DNA of 64,000 bases. It comes from Bacteroidaceae bacterium. GTDB lineage: Bacteria; Bacteroidota; Bacteroidia; Bacteroidales; Bacteroidaceae. The number at the start of each line of letters is the position of its first letter. Within the stretch, counting starts at the first letter, position 1. The stretch spans positions 159,522 to 223,521 of the forward strand of contig JAFSKK010000063.1 in NCBI GenBank assembly GCA_017448965.1. The letters run 5' to 3'. Below the pieces are notes generated by a model. It did not search any database. It saw only the letters and a program-made list of their open reading frames with translations, and had not been told where the DNA came from. This document shows positions 24,931 through 32,704 of the stretch, piece after piece. Position numbers and translations under genes: made by a program.

Positions 24931-27486
24931 ATGCTTGTTTCTCAGAACTTCATACGTGTGTTTGTGTGCCAGTGCTTCTGCAAAAGTGCTGGTAGGGGAG
25001 TGTGGTTGTTTTTGCTGTGGTTGATGCTGTGTGTGGCTGTTGAGGCACAAGAGAAGAGAATGTATCATGTGTTGCCCACGCAGGCGATGCTTCCTGTGTC
25101 GAATGTGAATGTCATCATGCAGGATAGTGAAGGATACATGTGGTATGGCACGGCTGGAGGTGGACTTTGTCGCGACGATGGTTATCAGGTGGTGGCATAC
25201 GGCAGTAAAGGGGAAGGACGAGGTGTAGTGGAAAATGATGAAGTGACTTGTCTGGCAGAAGGGAAGGATGGCACCATCTGGTTCGGTACTCGTGTGGGTG
25301 CGTACTATATCAATAAAAAGGATGGACGTATGCACCGATTGGAAGATGAGCATATAGGGGCAAAGAAGGTGAATTGTATGAGTGTGACGGCTGATGGTTG
25401 TGTGTGGATAGGGGTGGCGAGAGATGTGTTGAAGTTCTCGGCAGATGGGCGTTTTCTGAAGGTGCTCAGCATTGGTGAAAATAGTCGTGAGGAGGTGAAG
25501 GAGATGATGGTGGACTCGAAGGGAATGTTGTGGCTCACTATTCTCAGAGGTGGCTTGGCAACTATCCAGCCGAAGAAGGATGTGTTGACTCAATTGTCTT
25601 GGGATTATCCATACGCTGCTGGTTTTGTGGTGGAAGATACGGTGCGTCATTGTTATTGGGTGGGCACATGGGGTGGCGGCATCGTGAGATACCCCGATAT
25701 GGTGGCAGAACCTGCCACGATGGTGACGACGGAGAAGCAGAAGTTTGGCAGCGAGGTGTATAACATGTGGATTGACCAAAAGGACGCTGTTATATGGGTG
25801 GCGACGATGGATGATGTATATGCTTACAAAATAAGTGGAGCAGGAAAGGAGAAGCAACCTTTGTTACAGCCAATGGAGTTGGCTCATCTCTTGCCGAAAG
25901 GGAAGAAGATGGTCAATAAACTGTTTGTGGATAGAAAGGAGAACATCTGGGTGCCAGGATATTCACCGCACACGTTCATCCTGTCGAAGGGATATTCAGG
26001 TGGTCACATCCATCGGGATGAGGTGAAGGCGATGGCGGCACAGATGGGGTATAAAATCATGGTGCACCGCATTGTGCGTGAGGGTGATTATTACTGGATC
26101 TATCAGAACCGTACTCGTCTGTCGCTCTATCATGCAGAGACGGGGCAACTGGTGTTTATGGCTACCGATGCAAAGCCAGAACCGCTCAGTACACAACGGG
26201 TGCTGGCGAAGTGTCAATCGCAGCAAGGTGTGTGGACATGCAACGGGAAACGCCTTGTTCACGCATGGCATGAGGGTATGACCATTCATTGGGAAGAGAT
26301 TCCTGAAGCACAAACGCCCAACTACATCTCTGCATTGTCGGATGAAGGAAATGGCCGTTTGTTGATGGGTACGGAGAAGCAGGTGTTTTTGTTCAACTAT
26401 CGGCAAAAGGTGCTTAAGCGCCTGACAGACTCTGTGGGCATCATTCAACAGGTGAGATATGATCAAAACGGAAAACTGAGATATACGACAAATCCGAAGG
26501 CTCCCCTGCAAATCACAGATAAGAATGGGCATCTATGGACGCTGAATGAACTGACGCTGAAGGAAAGCGCTCCTAAGACAGGTGCTTCGAGAACGCTGTA
26601 TGCCTCAGACGCCAATATTGGTATGGACTTCTTCACCGACATCACTTCTTATGGCGACAGCATCTGTTTGGGAGGTATTGGGGCTTTTTGTATGATTGGT
26701 TCATGCCGAGATTTGGATGGGAAACGGCCAGACGATAGCATCATGGTGACTCGGTATGATACGCTTCACAGTGTGAGTGTGTCCACGATGAATCATCTGT
26801 ATGCGGCTTCCATTCAGTATGCGTATCGATTTGATGAGAAAGGAGAATGGACAGAATTGCCTGTAGGCAAGAACGTCATCGACATCAGCGAGGCTGAGTA
26901 CGGACATCATACATTGTGGGTGAAGGCGACGGATGAGTTTGGTGTGTGGCATACGGAACAGCCTGTCCTTCAGTTTGAGATGCCATTGCCGTGGTGGTTG
27001 CGTTGGTGGGCATGGTGCATCTATGCGGTTGTTGCCCTTATCGTCTTCCGCATCGGATGGAAAGGGGTAAGGAACGAGGGGCAAGGAACAAGGAGTGCGA
27101 GCCAAGAAGCGAGGGACGAGAGCCAAGAAGCAAGGGACGAGACGGAGAAGCAGATAGACCCCTTCTTGCAGAAGGTTGAGATGTTGGTGTACAAGAATCT
27201 GGACAATAGTGATTATGGGGTGGATGACCTCAGTCGCGATCTTGGTATGAGCCGCATGAATATGTATCGAAAGTTCAGAAGTCTGTCCATCAAGACTCCA
27301 TCCGATTATATGAAGAGTTGTCGCCTGAAAAAAGCGATGGAACTCTTGAAAAGTTCCACCGCTTCTGTAACGGAAGTTGCCTACAGAGTGGGTTTTTCTT
27401 CCCCTCAGTATTTCGCAAAATGTTTCAAGGATGAGTATGGGATGACTCCGCGTGAAGTCAGCAGGGGCGCTGTTTCGGAAGATTGA
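24931..27486 (+). CDS. Membrane-spanning propeller sensor with AraC-type DNA-binding domain
   Basis: The 851-residue protein has an N-terminal signal/anchor. A two-component regulator propeller follows (repeats with DSEGYMWYGTAGGGL, KDGTIWFGTRVG and SKGMLWLTILRGG), then a Y_Y_Y domain (GHHTLWVKATDEFGVW) and a transmembrane helix at about 685-705. A charged linker with two SQEARDE units and a C-terminal AraC-type helix-turn-helix complete it (about 755-851, AYRVGFSSPQYFAKCFK). It lacks the histidine kinase, phospho-acceptor and receiver domains of hybrid two-component systems, so ligand binding must reach the DNA directly. It is divergent from PL11, its probable target. Its 3' end overlaps rhaD by 29 bases. 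Confidence 0.85.
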   Translation: MLVSQNFIRVFVCQCFCKSAGRGVWLFLLWLMLCVAVEAQEKRMYHVLPTQAMLPVSNVNVIMQDSEGYMWYGTAGGGLCRDDGYQVVAYGSKGEGRGVVENDEVTCLAEGKDGTIWFGTRVGAYYINKKDGRMHRLEDEHIGAKKVNCMSVTADGCVWIGVARDVLKFSADGRFLKVLSIGENSREEVKEMMVDSKGMLWLTILRGGLATIQPKKDVLTQLSWDYPYAAGFVVEDTVRHCYWVGTWGGGIVRYPDMVAEPATMVTTEKQKFGSEVYNMWIDQKDAVIWVATMDDVYAYKISGAGKEKQPLLQPMELAHLLPKGKKMVNKLFVDRKENIWVPGYSPHTFILSKGYSGGHIHRDEVKAMAAQMGYKIMVHRIVREGDYYWIYQNRTRLSLYHAETGQLVFMATDAKPEPLSTQRVLAKCQSQQGVWTCNGKRLVHAWHEGMTIHWEEIPEAQTPNYISALSDEGNGRLLMGTEKQVFLFNYRQKVLKRLTDSVGIIQQVRYDQNGKLRYTTNPKAPLQITDKNGHLWTLNELTLKESAPKTGASRTLYASDANIGMDFFTDITSYGDSICLGGIGAFCMIGSCRDLDGKRPDDSIMVTRYDTLHSVSVSTMNHLYAASIQYAYRFDEKGEWTELPVGKNVIDISEAEYGHHTLWVKATDEFGVWHTEQPVLQFEMPLPWWLRWWAWCIYAVVALIVFRIGWKGVRNEGQGTRSASQEARDESQEARDETEKQIDPFLQKVEMLVYKNLDNSDYGVDDLSRDLGMSRMNMYRKFRSLSIKTPSDYMKSCRLKKAMELLKSSTASVTEVAYRVGFSSPQYFAKCFKDEYGMTPREVSRGAVSED

Positions 27487-28279
27487 ACACGTCCTGCACT
27501 TCTTTCATGGCTTCAGCAGTCATACCATCAGGTTCGCTGCCCATGTTGCGGGCACACATGTAGATGTTGGCTGCCTTGCAGAGCACGTCTGTCTGGTCGA
27601 AGGCATCCATGATGTCGGTGCCGACAGCAACGGTGCCATGTTTCTCCCACAGCACCACGTCGTGGGTCTTGATTTGTTCAAGGGTGGCTTCTGCCAGCTC
27701 AACCGACGAGGGTAGGGCGTATGGCACAATGCCGATGCCGAGAGGAGCAAAGGCGAGGGTTTCTGGTATCATCGACCAGAGCACACGGGTCATCTCGTCA
27801 CCTCGGAGGAAACGCTGGATGTGCGACATGGCAACCAGTTCGATGGGGTGGGTGTGGAGAGTTGCTTTGTAGCAGGAACCTGTCTCCAAAAGATAATTTT
27901 GGAGTGCGAGGTGAGTGGGCAACTCTGAGGTGGGCATCACAGGTTCGTCTGCAATGATTTCATAGCTGGCACAGTCATCGCAGATACGCACGATGGAGCC
28001 GTTCTGCATCGGCCAACGAGCTAAATCACGCATGCGTTTTCCTGTGCCCTTGCAGTAGAAATACTTGCCCTTCAGTTGTGGCAACACCATGCCTATCTGC
28101 TTGACAGGCGCAATGGCAGGCAGAGCCTTGCACTCTTCGTCCATATATTCAGTGACATTGACGGTGATGTTGCCACCATTTCTCTCTGCCCAGCCTTTCT
28201 GCCAGAGATAGCCTGTCACTTCGGCTATTTGGTCAATCACGGCCGCCAAACCGGGACGGCCATCTAATATACTTTTCAT
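27458..28279 (-). CDS. rhaD: L-rhamnulose-1-phosphate aldolase
   Basis: The start is ATG 28279 (MKSILDGRPGLAAVIDQIAE), giving 273 residues. The longer frame upstream runs into the permease gene. It is a class II aldolase with the metal-binding LHTHPIELVAMSH block and the WEKHGTVAVG motif, cleaving L-rhamnulose 1-phosphate to dihydroxyacetone phosphate and L-lactaldehyde in the cytoplasm. It is last in the rhamnose operon, 10 bases after the permease. In Bacteroides literature the equivalent gene is called rhaA. The final 29 bases overlap the 3' end of the opposing regulator gene. Confidence 0.93.
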   Translation of the reverse strand: MKSILDGRPGLAAVIDQIAEVTGYLWQKGWAERNGGNITVNVTEYMDEECKALPAIAPVKQIGMVLPQLKGKYFYCKGTGKRMRDLARWPMQNGSIVRICDDCASYEIIADEPVMPTSELPTHLALQNYLLETGSCYKATLHTHPIELVAMSHIQRFLRGDEMTRVLWSMIPETLAFAPLGIGIVPYALPSSVELAEATLEQIKTHDVVLWEKHGTVAVGTDIMDAFDQTDVLCKAANIYMCARNMGSEPDGMTAEAMKEVQDVFNLPKQRPC

Positions 28280-28289
28280 TGTTCTTATT

Positions 28290-29633
28290 CTATTCTTCTC
28301 CGTATCTCTCTTTTGTAATCTCTTCCAACGATTTACCTCTTGTGTTAGGTGCGCCCACCACTCCCACAATGAGGGAAATGAGCAGCAGGACAATCATGCA
28401 ATAGGCGGCCAGCGTGAACCCCTCGCCGTTCTCGCCATAGATGAAGGTGAAGACGAGTCCCCATACAGCTGAGAGTCCTCGCACGATGAAGAACATCAGT
28501 CCTTGGGCTCCTGCACGGAACTTGGCAGGGAAGAGTTCTGAGCCCCACAAGGCATAAAAGATCTGCACGGAAAGACCTCCGTTGATGCCCCAAAGAATGG
28601 AGAATGCCCAAAGGCCTCCCATCCCGTTTACCCCACCAATAATCACAAACCATGTGGCCAATGCAGCCAGCAAACCAAGCACGTAGAACAATTTATGTGG
28701 CAGTTTGTCAATGAGGAAGGAGAGCCCGAAAGTAATGACTACAACGAAAGCCCATCCCACACAACTGAGCATATTGGCCTGCTCGTTGCTCACTCCACCT
28801 GCTGTCTCGTAGATATGAGGCTGGAAGAATCCCATAACGGATGCCACGAGGTTCCAGGTGAGGTAGATGGAGGCAAGAAAGCAGACGGTCTTGACGGCGG
28901 TCTTGTTGGAGAAGAGAAGCTTGATGTTGTCCACAATGCCACTCTTGTCTTTCGACTTGCTGGACGTGAACTCAGAGCTTTCCTGCAATTGCCGCTGCAA
29001 GTTCCATGCCACAAGTGCCACAATGAAGAGGGTGAAGAAAACTACTCGTGAACTGAACACTTCCACGGCTGCTTTTGAGGCGTCGACACCCACGATGCTG
29101 TATGCCAAAGACTCCACAGGGGCATAGAAGTAGCCGCCTGGAGCAAAGAGCATGCCAAAAAGCAGGATAATCATAGGGCCAAAACCCCATGACATCTGGG
29201 AAATGCAGATATTGCGACCTCGTTTGTTGTTCTCCGAACTCTCGGAGATGTATGTCCAAGAAGCTGGCACACCGATGCCCACAGAGATGCCTGTAATCAG
29301 GAACCCTGTCAGCAGCATGGGGTAATTGACCGTACACATAATGATGAGCACGCCCAACATATACACCAACAGGTTGTAGGTGAAAATGAATTTGCGACCA
29401 AACTTGTCTGCCAAGAAACCGCCGATAATGGCACCGATGGCAGCACCCAGTGCATTAGCACTCAACGCATTGAGCCAACCAAGGTGAATCTCCTCCAGAT
29501 TGAGGTATTCCTTCCAAAGGGTCAATCCGCTGGCACCAGCCACGATGGCTCCTGCATCAAGATAATTGTTGAGAGACACCGCGAGGGTGCTCTTCAAAGA
29601 ACTATGATTATTTGACATAGATGTCTTTTTCAA
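28290..29633 (-). CDS. MFS sugar permease, probable L-rhamnose transporter
   Basis: The 447-residue protein has about 12 transmembrane helices and MFS sugar-porter motifs: GGFLADKFGRKFIF between helices 2 and 3, and a late LFPAKFRAGAQG segment. It lies between rhamnulokinase/isomerase and aldolase genes in the order kinase-isomerase-permease-aldolase, as in the Bacteroides rhamnose operon where the permease is called rhaP. Substrate specificity is inferred from context. An initial MKKTSMSNN segment could instead start at the sixth codon. Confidence 0.85.
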   Translation of the reverse strand: MKKTSMSNNHSSLKSTLAVSLNNYLDAGAIVAGASGLTLWKEYLNLEEIHLGWLNALSANALGAAIGAIIGGFLADKFGRKFIFTYNLLVYMLGVLIIMCTVNYPMLLTGFLITGISVGIGVPASWTYISESSENNKRGRNICISQMSWGFGPMIILLFGMLFAPGGYFYAPVESLAYSIVGVDASKAAVEVFSSRVVFFTLFIVALVAWNLQRQLQESSEFTSSKSKDKSGIVDNIKLLFSNKTAVKTVCFLASIYLTWNLVASVMGFFQPHIYETAGGVSNEQANMLSCVGWAFVVVITFGLSFLIDKLPHKLFYVLGLLAALATWFVIIGGVNGMGGLWAFSILWGINGGLSVQIFYALWGSELFPAKFRAGAQGLMFFIVRGLSAVWGLVFTFIYGENGEGFTLAAYCMIVLLLISLIVGVVGAPNTRGKSLEEITKERYGEE

Positions 29634-29653
29634 CTTTCAATTTTCAACATACC

Positions 29654-29726
29654 CCTTCGGGATGATTTAACCGATTAAACAGATTTATCAGACTCATCCG
29701 TTCAATCCGTGTAATCGTTCCGAAGG
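29654..29726. repeat. Imperfect inverted repeat in the rhamnose operon spacer
   Basis: CCTTCGG...(36 bases) and its imperfect reverse complement ...CCGAAGG meet around a single central A. The arms consist of GATTnAnC-type units (GATTTAACCGATTAAACAGAT against the complement of ATCCGTTCAATCCGTGTAATC). It fills most of the 102-base gap between the isomerase and permease genes. A TCAACTTTCAATTTTCAAC simple repeat precedes it at 29629-29647. Confidence 0.75.
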
Positions 29727-29735
29727 AACTTGTTT

Positions 29736-30992
29736 TTACCCTCTCTTACTTGTCACATTCTCCACATACTGGTCAATTTCCTTGATGAAGTCTTGACCTA
29801 CAGGCACATTATTACGCACGCAGAACTCGTCATATACTGCTTGCCAAGGCATCGCCTTCTGTTCCTCGATGAGTGCCAGCACTTTGTAGCCTTCGCCTGC
29901 AAGTTCGAGCTTGGAGATGGTGGCACGAGGTTCCAACAGCGCACGGAGCATGCATTTCTGGGCGGCACGAGAACCGATGACGTAAGCACCGATACGATTG
30001 ATAGAGCCATCGAAGAAGTCGAGTCCGTAGTGAACACGGTCGAGAGCATCGGCACGTACAATTTCAAAGAAGAGGTCTTGAGTGGGGTCATCCATGATGG
30101 TCACGTGGTCAGAATCCCAACGCACAGGACGGCTCACATGGAGCATCAACTCCTTTACAAACGGCAATACGGCACTCACTTTGTCGCCAGGCATTTCTGT
30201 GGGATGATAGTGACCTGTATCGATGGTCAGAATCTTGTCGTATTTGGCTGCATAAGCCGTGTAGAAATCGTGACTGCCCACAGTGAAACTCTCCAGGCCG
30301 ATGCCAAACACTTTACCTTCGATACAGTCTTTCATCATGGGCTGCTTCTTCTCGAAAATCTCGTCCAGCGACTGCTTGAGCAGGTTGCGGTAGAGGGCAT
30401 GGTTCACACTCACGTCTTTGCAACCGTCGTGCACCCAAAGGTTCATGATACAAGGATCGCCTTGTGCCTCACCCATCGCATTGGCGATGTCGCGGCAACG
30501 CTTCGTGTGCTCAATCCAGAAGTTGCGGATGCCGTCATCAGGGTTTGCCAACGAGAGGCTGCCGCTCTTCGGATGGGAGAAGGAAGAGGAGTTGAAGTCA
30601 AGGAACGTGTTGTTCTCCTTTGCCCAGTCAATCCATGACTGGAAGTATTCGACGGTTACCTCGTCGCGGTCAACCACCTTGCCCTTGAAGTCACCATAAA
30701 TCTCGTGGAGGTTCAGACGGTGATTGCCAGGAATGAGGCTCTTCGCCTTGAGAATGTCCATGCGGAGTTCGTCAATGTTGCGGGCAGCACCAGGGAAGTC
30801 ACCTGTGCTTTGAATGCCACCGCTCATGGAGCCTGCCTGCACTTCGAAACCATGTACATCGTCGGCTTGCCAACAGTGAAGCGACAAGTGGAAATCCTGC
30901 AACTGCTGTAGTACTGATTCGGTGTCCACACCTATTTCTGCGTAGCGAGCTTTCGCTACCTCATACGCTTTTTTTACCAATTCTTCTTTCAT
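29736..30992 (-). CDS. rhaA: L-rhamnose isomerase
   Basis: The 418-residue cytoplasmic enzyme interconverts L-rhamnose and L-rhamnulose. The start MKEELVKKAYEVAKARYAEIGVDTE, then LSLHCWQADDVHGFE and MSGGIQSTGDFPG, are characteristic of the family, as are the metal-ligand segments with GHYHPTE and WDSDHV. Length is normal. It lies 58 bases downstream of the kinase gene. It is named rhaI in Bacteroides work; rhaA is the enterobacterial symbol. Confidence 0.96.
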   Translation of the reverse strand: MKEELVKKAYEVAKARYAEIGVDTESVLQQLQDFHLSLHCWQADDVHGFEVQAGSMSGGIQSTGDFPGAARNIDELRMDILKAKSLIPGNHRLNLHEIYGDFKGKVVDRDEVTVEYFQSWIDWAKENNTFLDFNSSSFSHPKSGSLSLANPDDGIRNFWIEHTKRCRDIANAMGEAQGDPCIMNLWVHDGCKDVSVNHALYRNLLKQSLDEIFEKKQPMMKDCIEGKVFGIGLESFTVGSHDFYTAYAAKYDKILTIDTGHYHPTEMPGDKVSAVLPFVKELMLHVSRPVRWDSDHVTIMDDPTQDLFFEIVRADALDRVHYGLDFFDGSINRIGAYVIGSRAAQKCMLRALLEPRATISKLELAGEGYKVLALIEEQKAMPWQAVYDEFCVRNNVPVGQDFIKEIDQYVENVTSKRG

Positions 30993-31050
30993 TGTTTGTT
31001 GTCTTTATTAAATTTGTGTTAGTTCTTTATCTCGTTATTTCGTCATGACG

Positions 31051-32517
31051 TTATGCCGTCACCTTCAAATACTTCTTGTAGGCAGCATCCCATGCTGTTG
31101 TGTCTTGGGGCAGGTAGGTCTTCTGTTCAATAGAGGCGGCAATCATTCGACGCATCTCGAACATGTCATTCACCAGTCCTGCAGCTTTGGCTTGCAGCAT
31201 GATGTTGCCAATGGCAGTTCCTTCCACAGGACCCGTCACTACAGGAATACCGATGCTGTTGGCAGCCATCTGCATGAGGTAGCCATTCAACGAACCGCCA
31301 CCAATCACGTGCAGTTTCTCGATGGGGAATGGCGCCATGTCTTTCAGATAGCCCAGCACCTGACGGTAACGCATGGCGAGGCTCTCAAAGATACAACGTG
31401 CCATTGCTTTGTAATCTTGAGGCACGGGCTGCCCAGTCTTTTGACAGTAGTTCTTGATGGCTTCCACCATGCTGGTTGGGTTGGCAAAGTCGGGTGCATC
31501 AGGGAAGATGAAACTCTGGAATGCAGGTGCCTCCATGCTGTCCTTGTTGATCTGGTTCACGTTGTCTGGTGCATCTGTCCATTCTTTGCGGCAACGCTCC
31601 AAGAGCCACATGCCACAGATGTTCTTCAGGAAACGTGTAGTGCCTTCGATGCCGCCTTCGTTCGTGAAGTTATACTCAAAACTCTTCTTCGAAATGATGG
31701 CATCCTTTGTCTCGATACCCAAGAGCGACCAGGTACCACAACTCAGATAGGCAAATCGTTCATTCTCAGCAGGAACGGCTGCTACAGCGGAGCCTGTATC
31801 ATGTCCTGCCACAGCCACTACAGGTATGGCGCCTAATCCTGTCATCTTCTGTATTTCAGGAGTCAGCACTCCTACCTTATCGCAGGGGTTTACATAGCGT
31901 CCGAACTGACTCTCTTTCAGTCCTATTGTACCAATCAGCTCGGAGTCTATCTTCTTGGTTCGTGGGTCAAGAAACTGGCTTGTGGAGAGGATGGTGTATT
32001 CACACACCGCTTCACCTGTCAGCATATACATCAAGGCATCAGGGACAAACAGAATCTTGTCTGCAGCCTCTAATGCGGAGTCTTGGTTCTTCTTCAGTGT
32101 TGCTAACTGAAAGAGCGAATTGAACTGCATGAACTGGATGCCTGTCTTCTCATATACAGTCTCCTTGGGCACCAGTTTGAAGTATTCTTCCATCGCATGG
32201 TCAGTGTGAGGGTCGCGATAGCAGTATGGATTGCGGAGCACACCGCCATCCTTGCCAATCATGACAAAATCAACACCCCATGTGTCGATGCCGATGGAAG
32301 CGATCTCGATGCCTTCTTCACTCACCACCTTCAAACCTCGGATGATTTCATTGTACAAGGCATAAATGTCCCAGAAAAAATGGCCTCCCGTCTCGATGAT
32401 GTGGTTGGGGAAGCGCGTTAACTCTCGTTGTTCCAATTTTCCATCTGCAATCGAACCCAAAATGGTGCGTCCACTTGTGGCGCCCAAGTCGACTGCAAAG
32501 AAATTCATGTGAGCCAT
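31051..32517 (-). CDS. rhaB: Rhamnulokinase
   Basis: This 488-residue FGGY-family kinase phosphorylates L-rhamnulose at position 1 using ATP. The N-terminal phosphate-binding block AVDLGATSGRTILG, the GHDTGSAVAAVPA segment and the C-terminal GGGSLNGYLMQMAANS nucleotide site are present, with rhamnulokinase-type spacing. It is the first gene of the rhamnose operon and lies 34 bases after a good promoter. An alternative start at the fourth codon (MNFFAVDLG) is equally plausible. Confidence 0.95.
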   Translation of the reverse strand: MAHMNFFAVDLGATSGRTILGSIADGKLEQRELTRFPNHIIETGGHFFWDIYALYNEIIRGLKVVSEEGIEIASIGIDTWGVDFVMIGKDGGVLRNPYCYRDPHTDHAMEEYFKLVPKETVYEKTGIQFMQFNSLFQLATLKKNQDSALEAADKILFVPDALMYMLTGEAVCEYTILSTSQFLDPRTKKIDSELIGTIGLKESQFGRYVNPCDKVGVLTPEIQKMTGLGAIPVVAVAGHDTGSAVAAVPAENERFAYLSCGTWSLLGIETKDAIISKKSFEYNFTNEGGIEGTTRFLKNICGMWLLERCRKEWTDAPDNVNQINKDSMEAPAFQSFIFPDAPDFANPTSMVEAIKNYCQKTGQPVPQDYKAMARCIFESLAMRYRQVLGYLKDMAPFPIEKLHVIGGGSLNGYLMQMAANSIGIPVVTGPVEGTAIGNIMLQAKAAGLVNDMFEMRRMIAASIEQKTYLPQDTTAWDAAYKKYLKVTA

Positions 32518-32550
32518 AACTTTGTAGGTTGCAAATCTTAGTTAGTTGTG

Positions 32551-32581
32551 GCAAAGTTACCACTTTATTTTGATAGAACAA
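32551..32581 (-). promoter_or_regulatory. Promoter of the rhamnose operon
   Basis: On the minus strand TAACTTTGC (32551-32559) is preceded 19 bases upstream by TTG (32579-32581), an almost ideal Bacteroidetes promoter directly before rhaB. Confidence 0.75.
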
Positions 32582-32609
32582 AGAAAAATCATCATTCACA
32601 ACATTTAGG

Positions 32610-32646
32610 TACGACTTTTTTCGTTGTATCCTACGAAATTGTCGTA
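32610..32646. promoter_or_regulatory. Inverted repeat over the pflB promoter, candidate operator
   Basis: TACGAC-N6-CGT and ACG-N5-GTCGTA form a near-symmetric 37-base inverted repeat. It covers the -33 element of the pflB promoter and touches its -7 element, and sits about 30 bases upstream of the divergent rha promoter. A bound protein here would be expected to affect transcription. Confidence 0.5.
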
Positions 32647-32653
32647 ACTTTGC
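32624..32653 (+). promoter_or_regulatory. Promoter of pflB-pflA
   Basis: TTG at 32624-32626 and TAACTTTGC at 32645-32653 are 18 bases apart. The pflB start codon follows 52 bases later. Confidence 0.72.
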
Positions 32654-32704
32654 ATCGATTTTTAGCGAACAACACAGTATTCACTCTTTTAATACAAATC
32701 ATCT

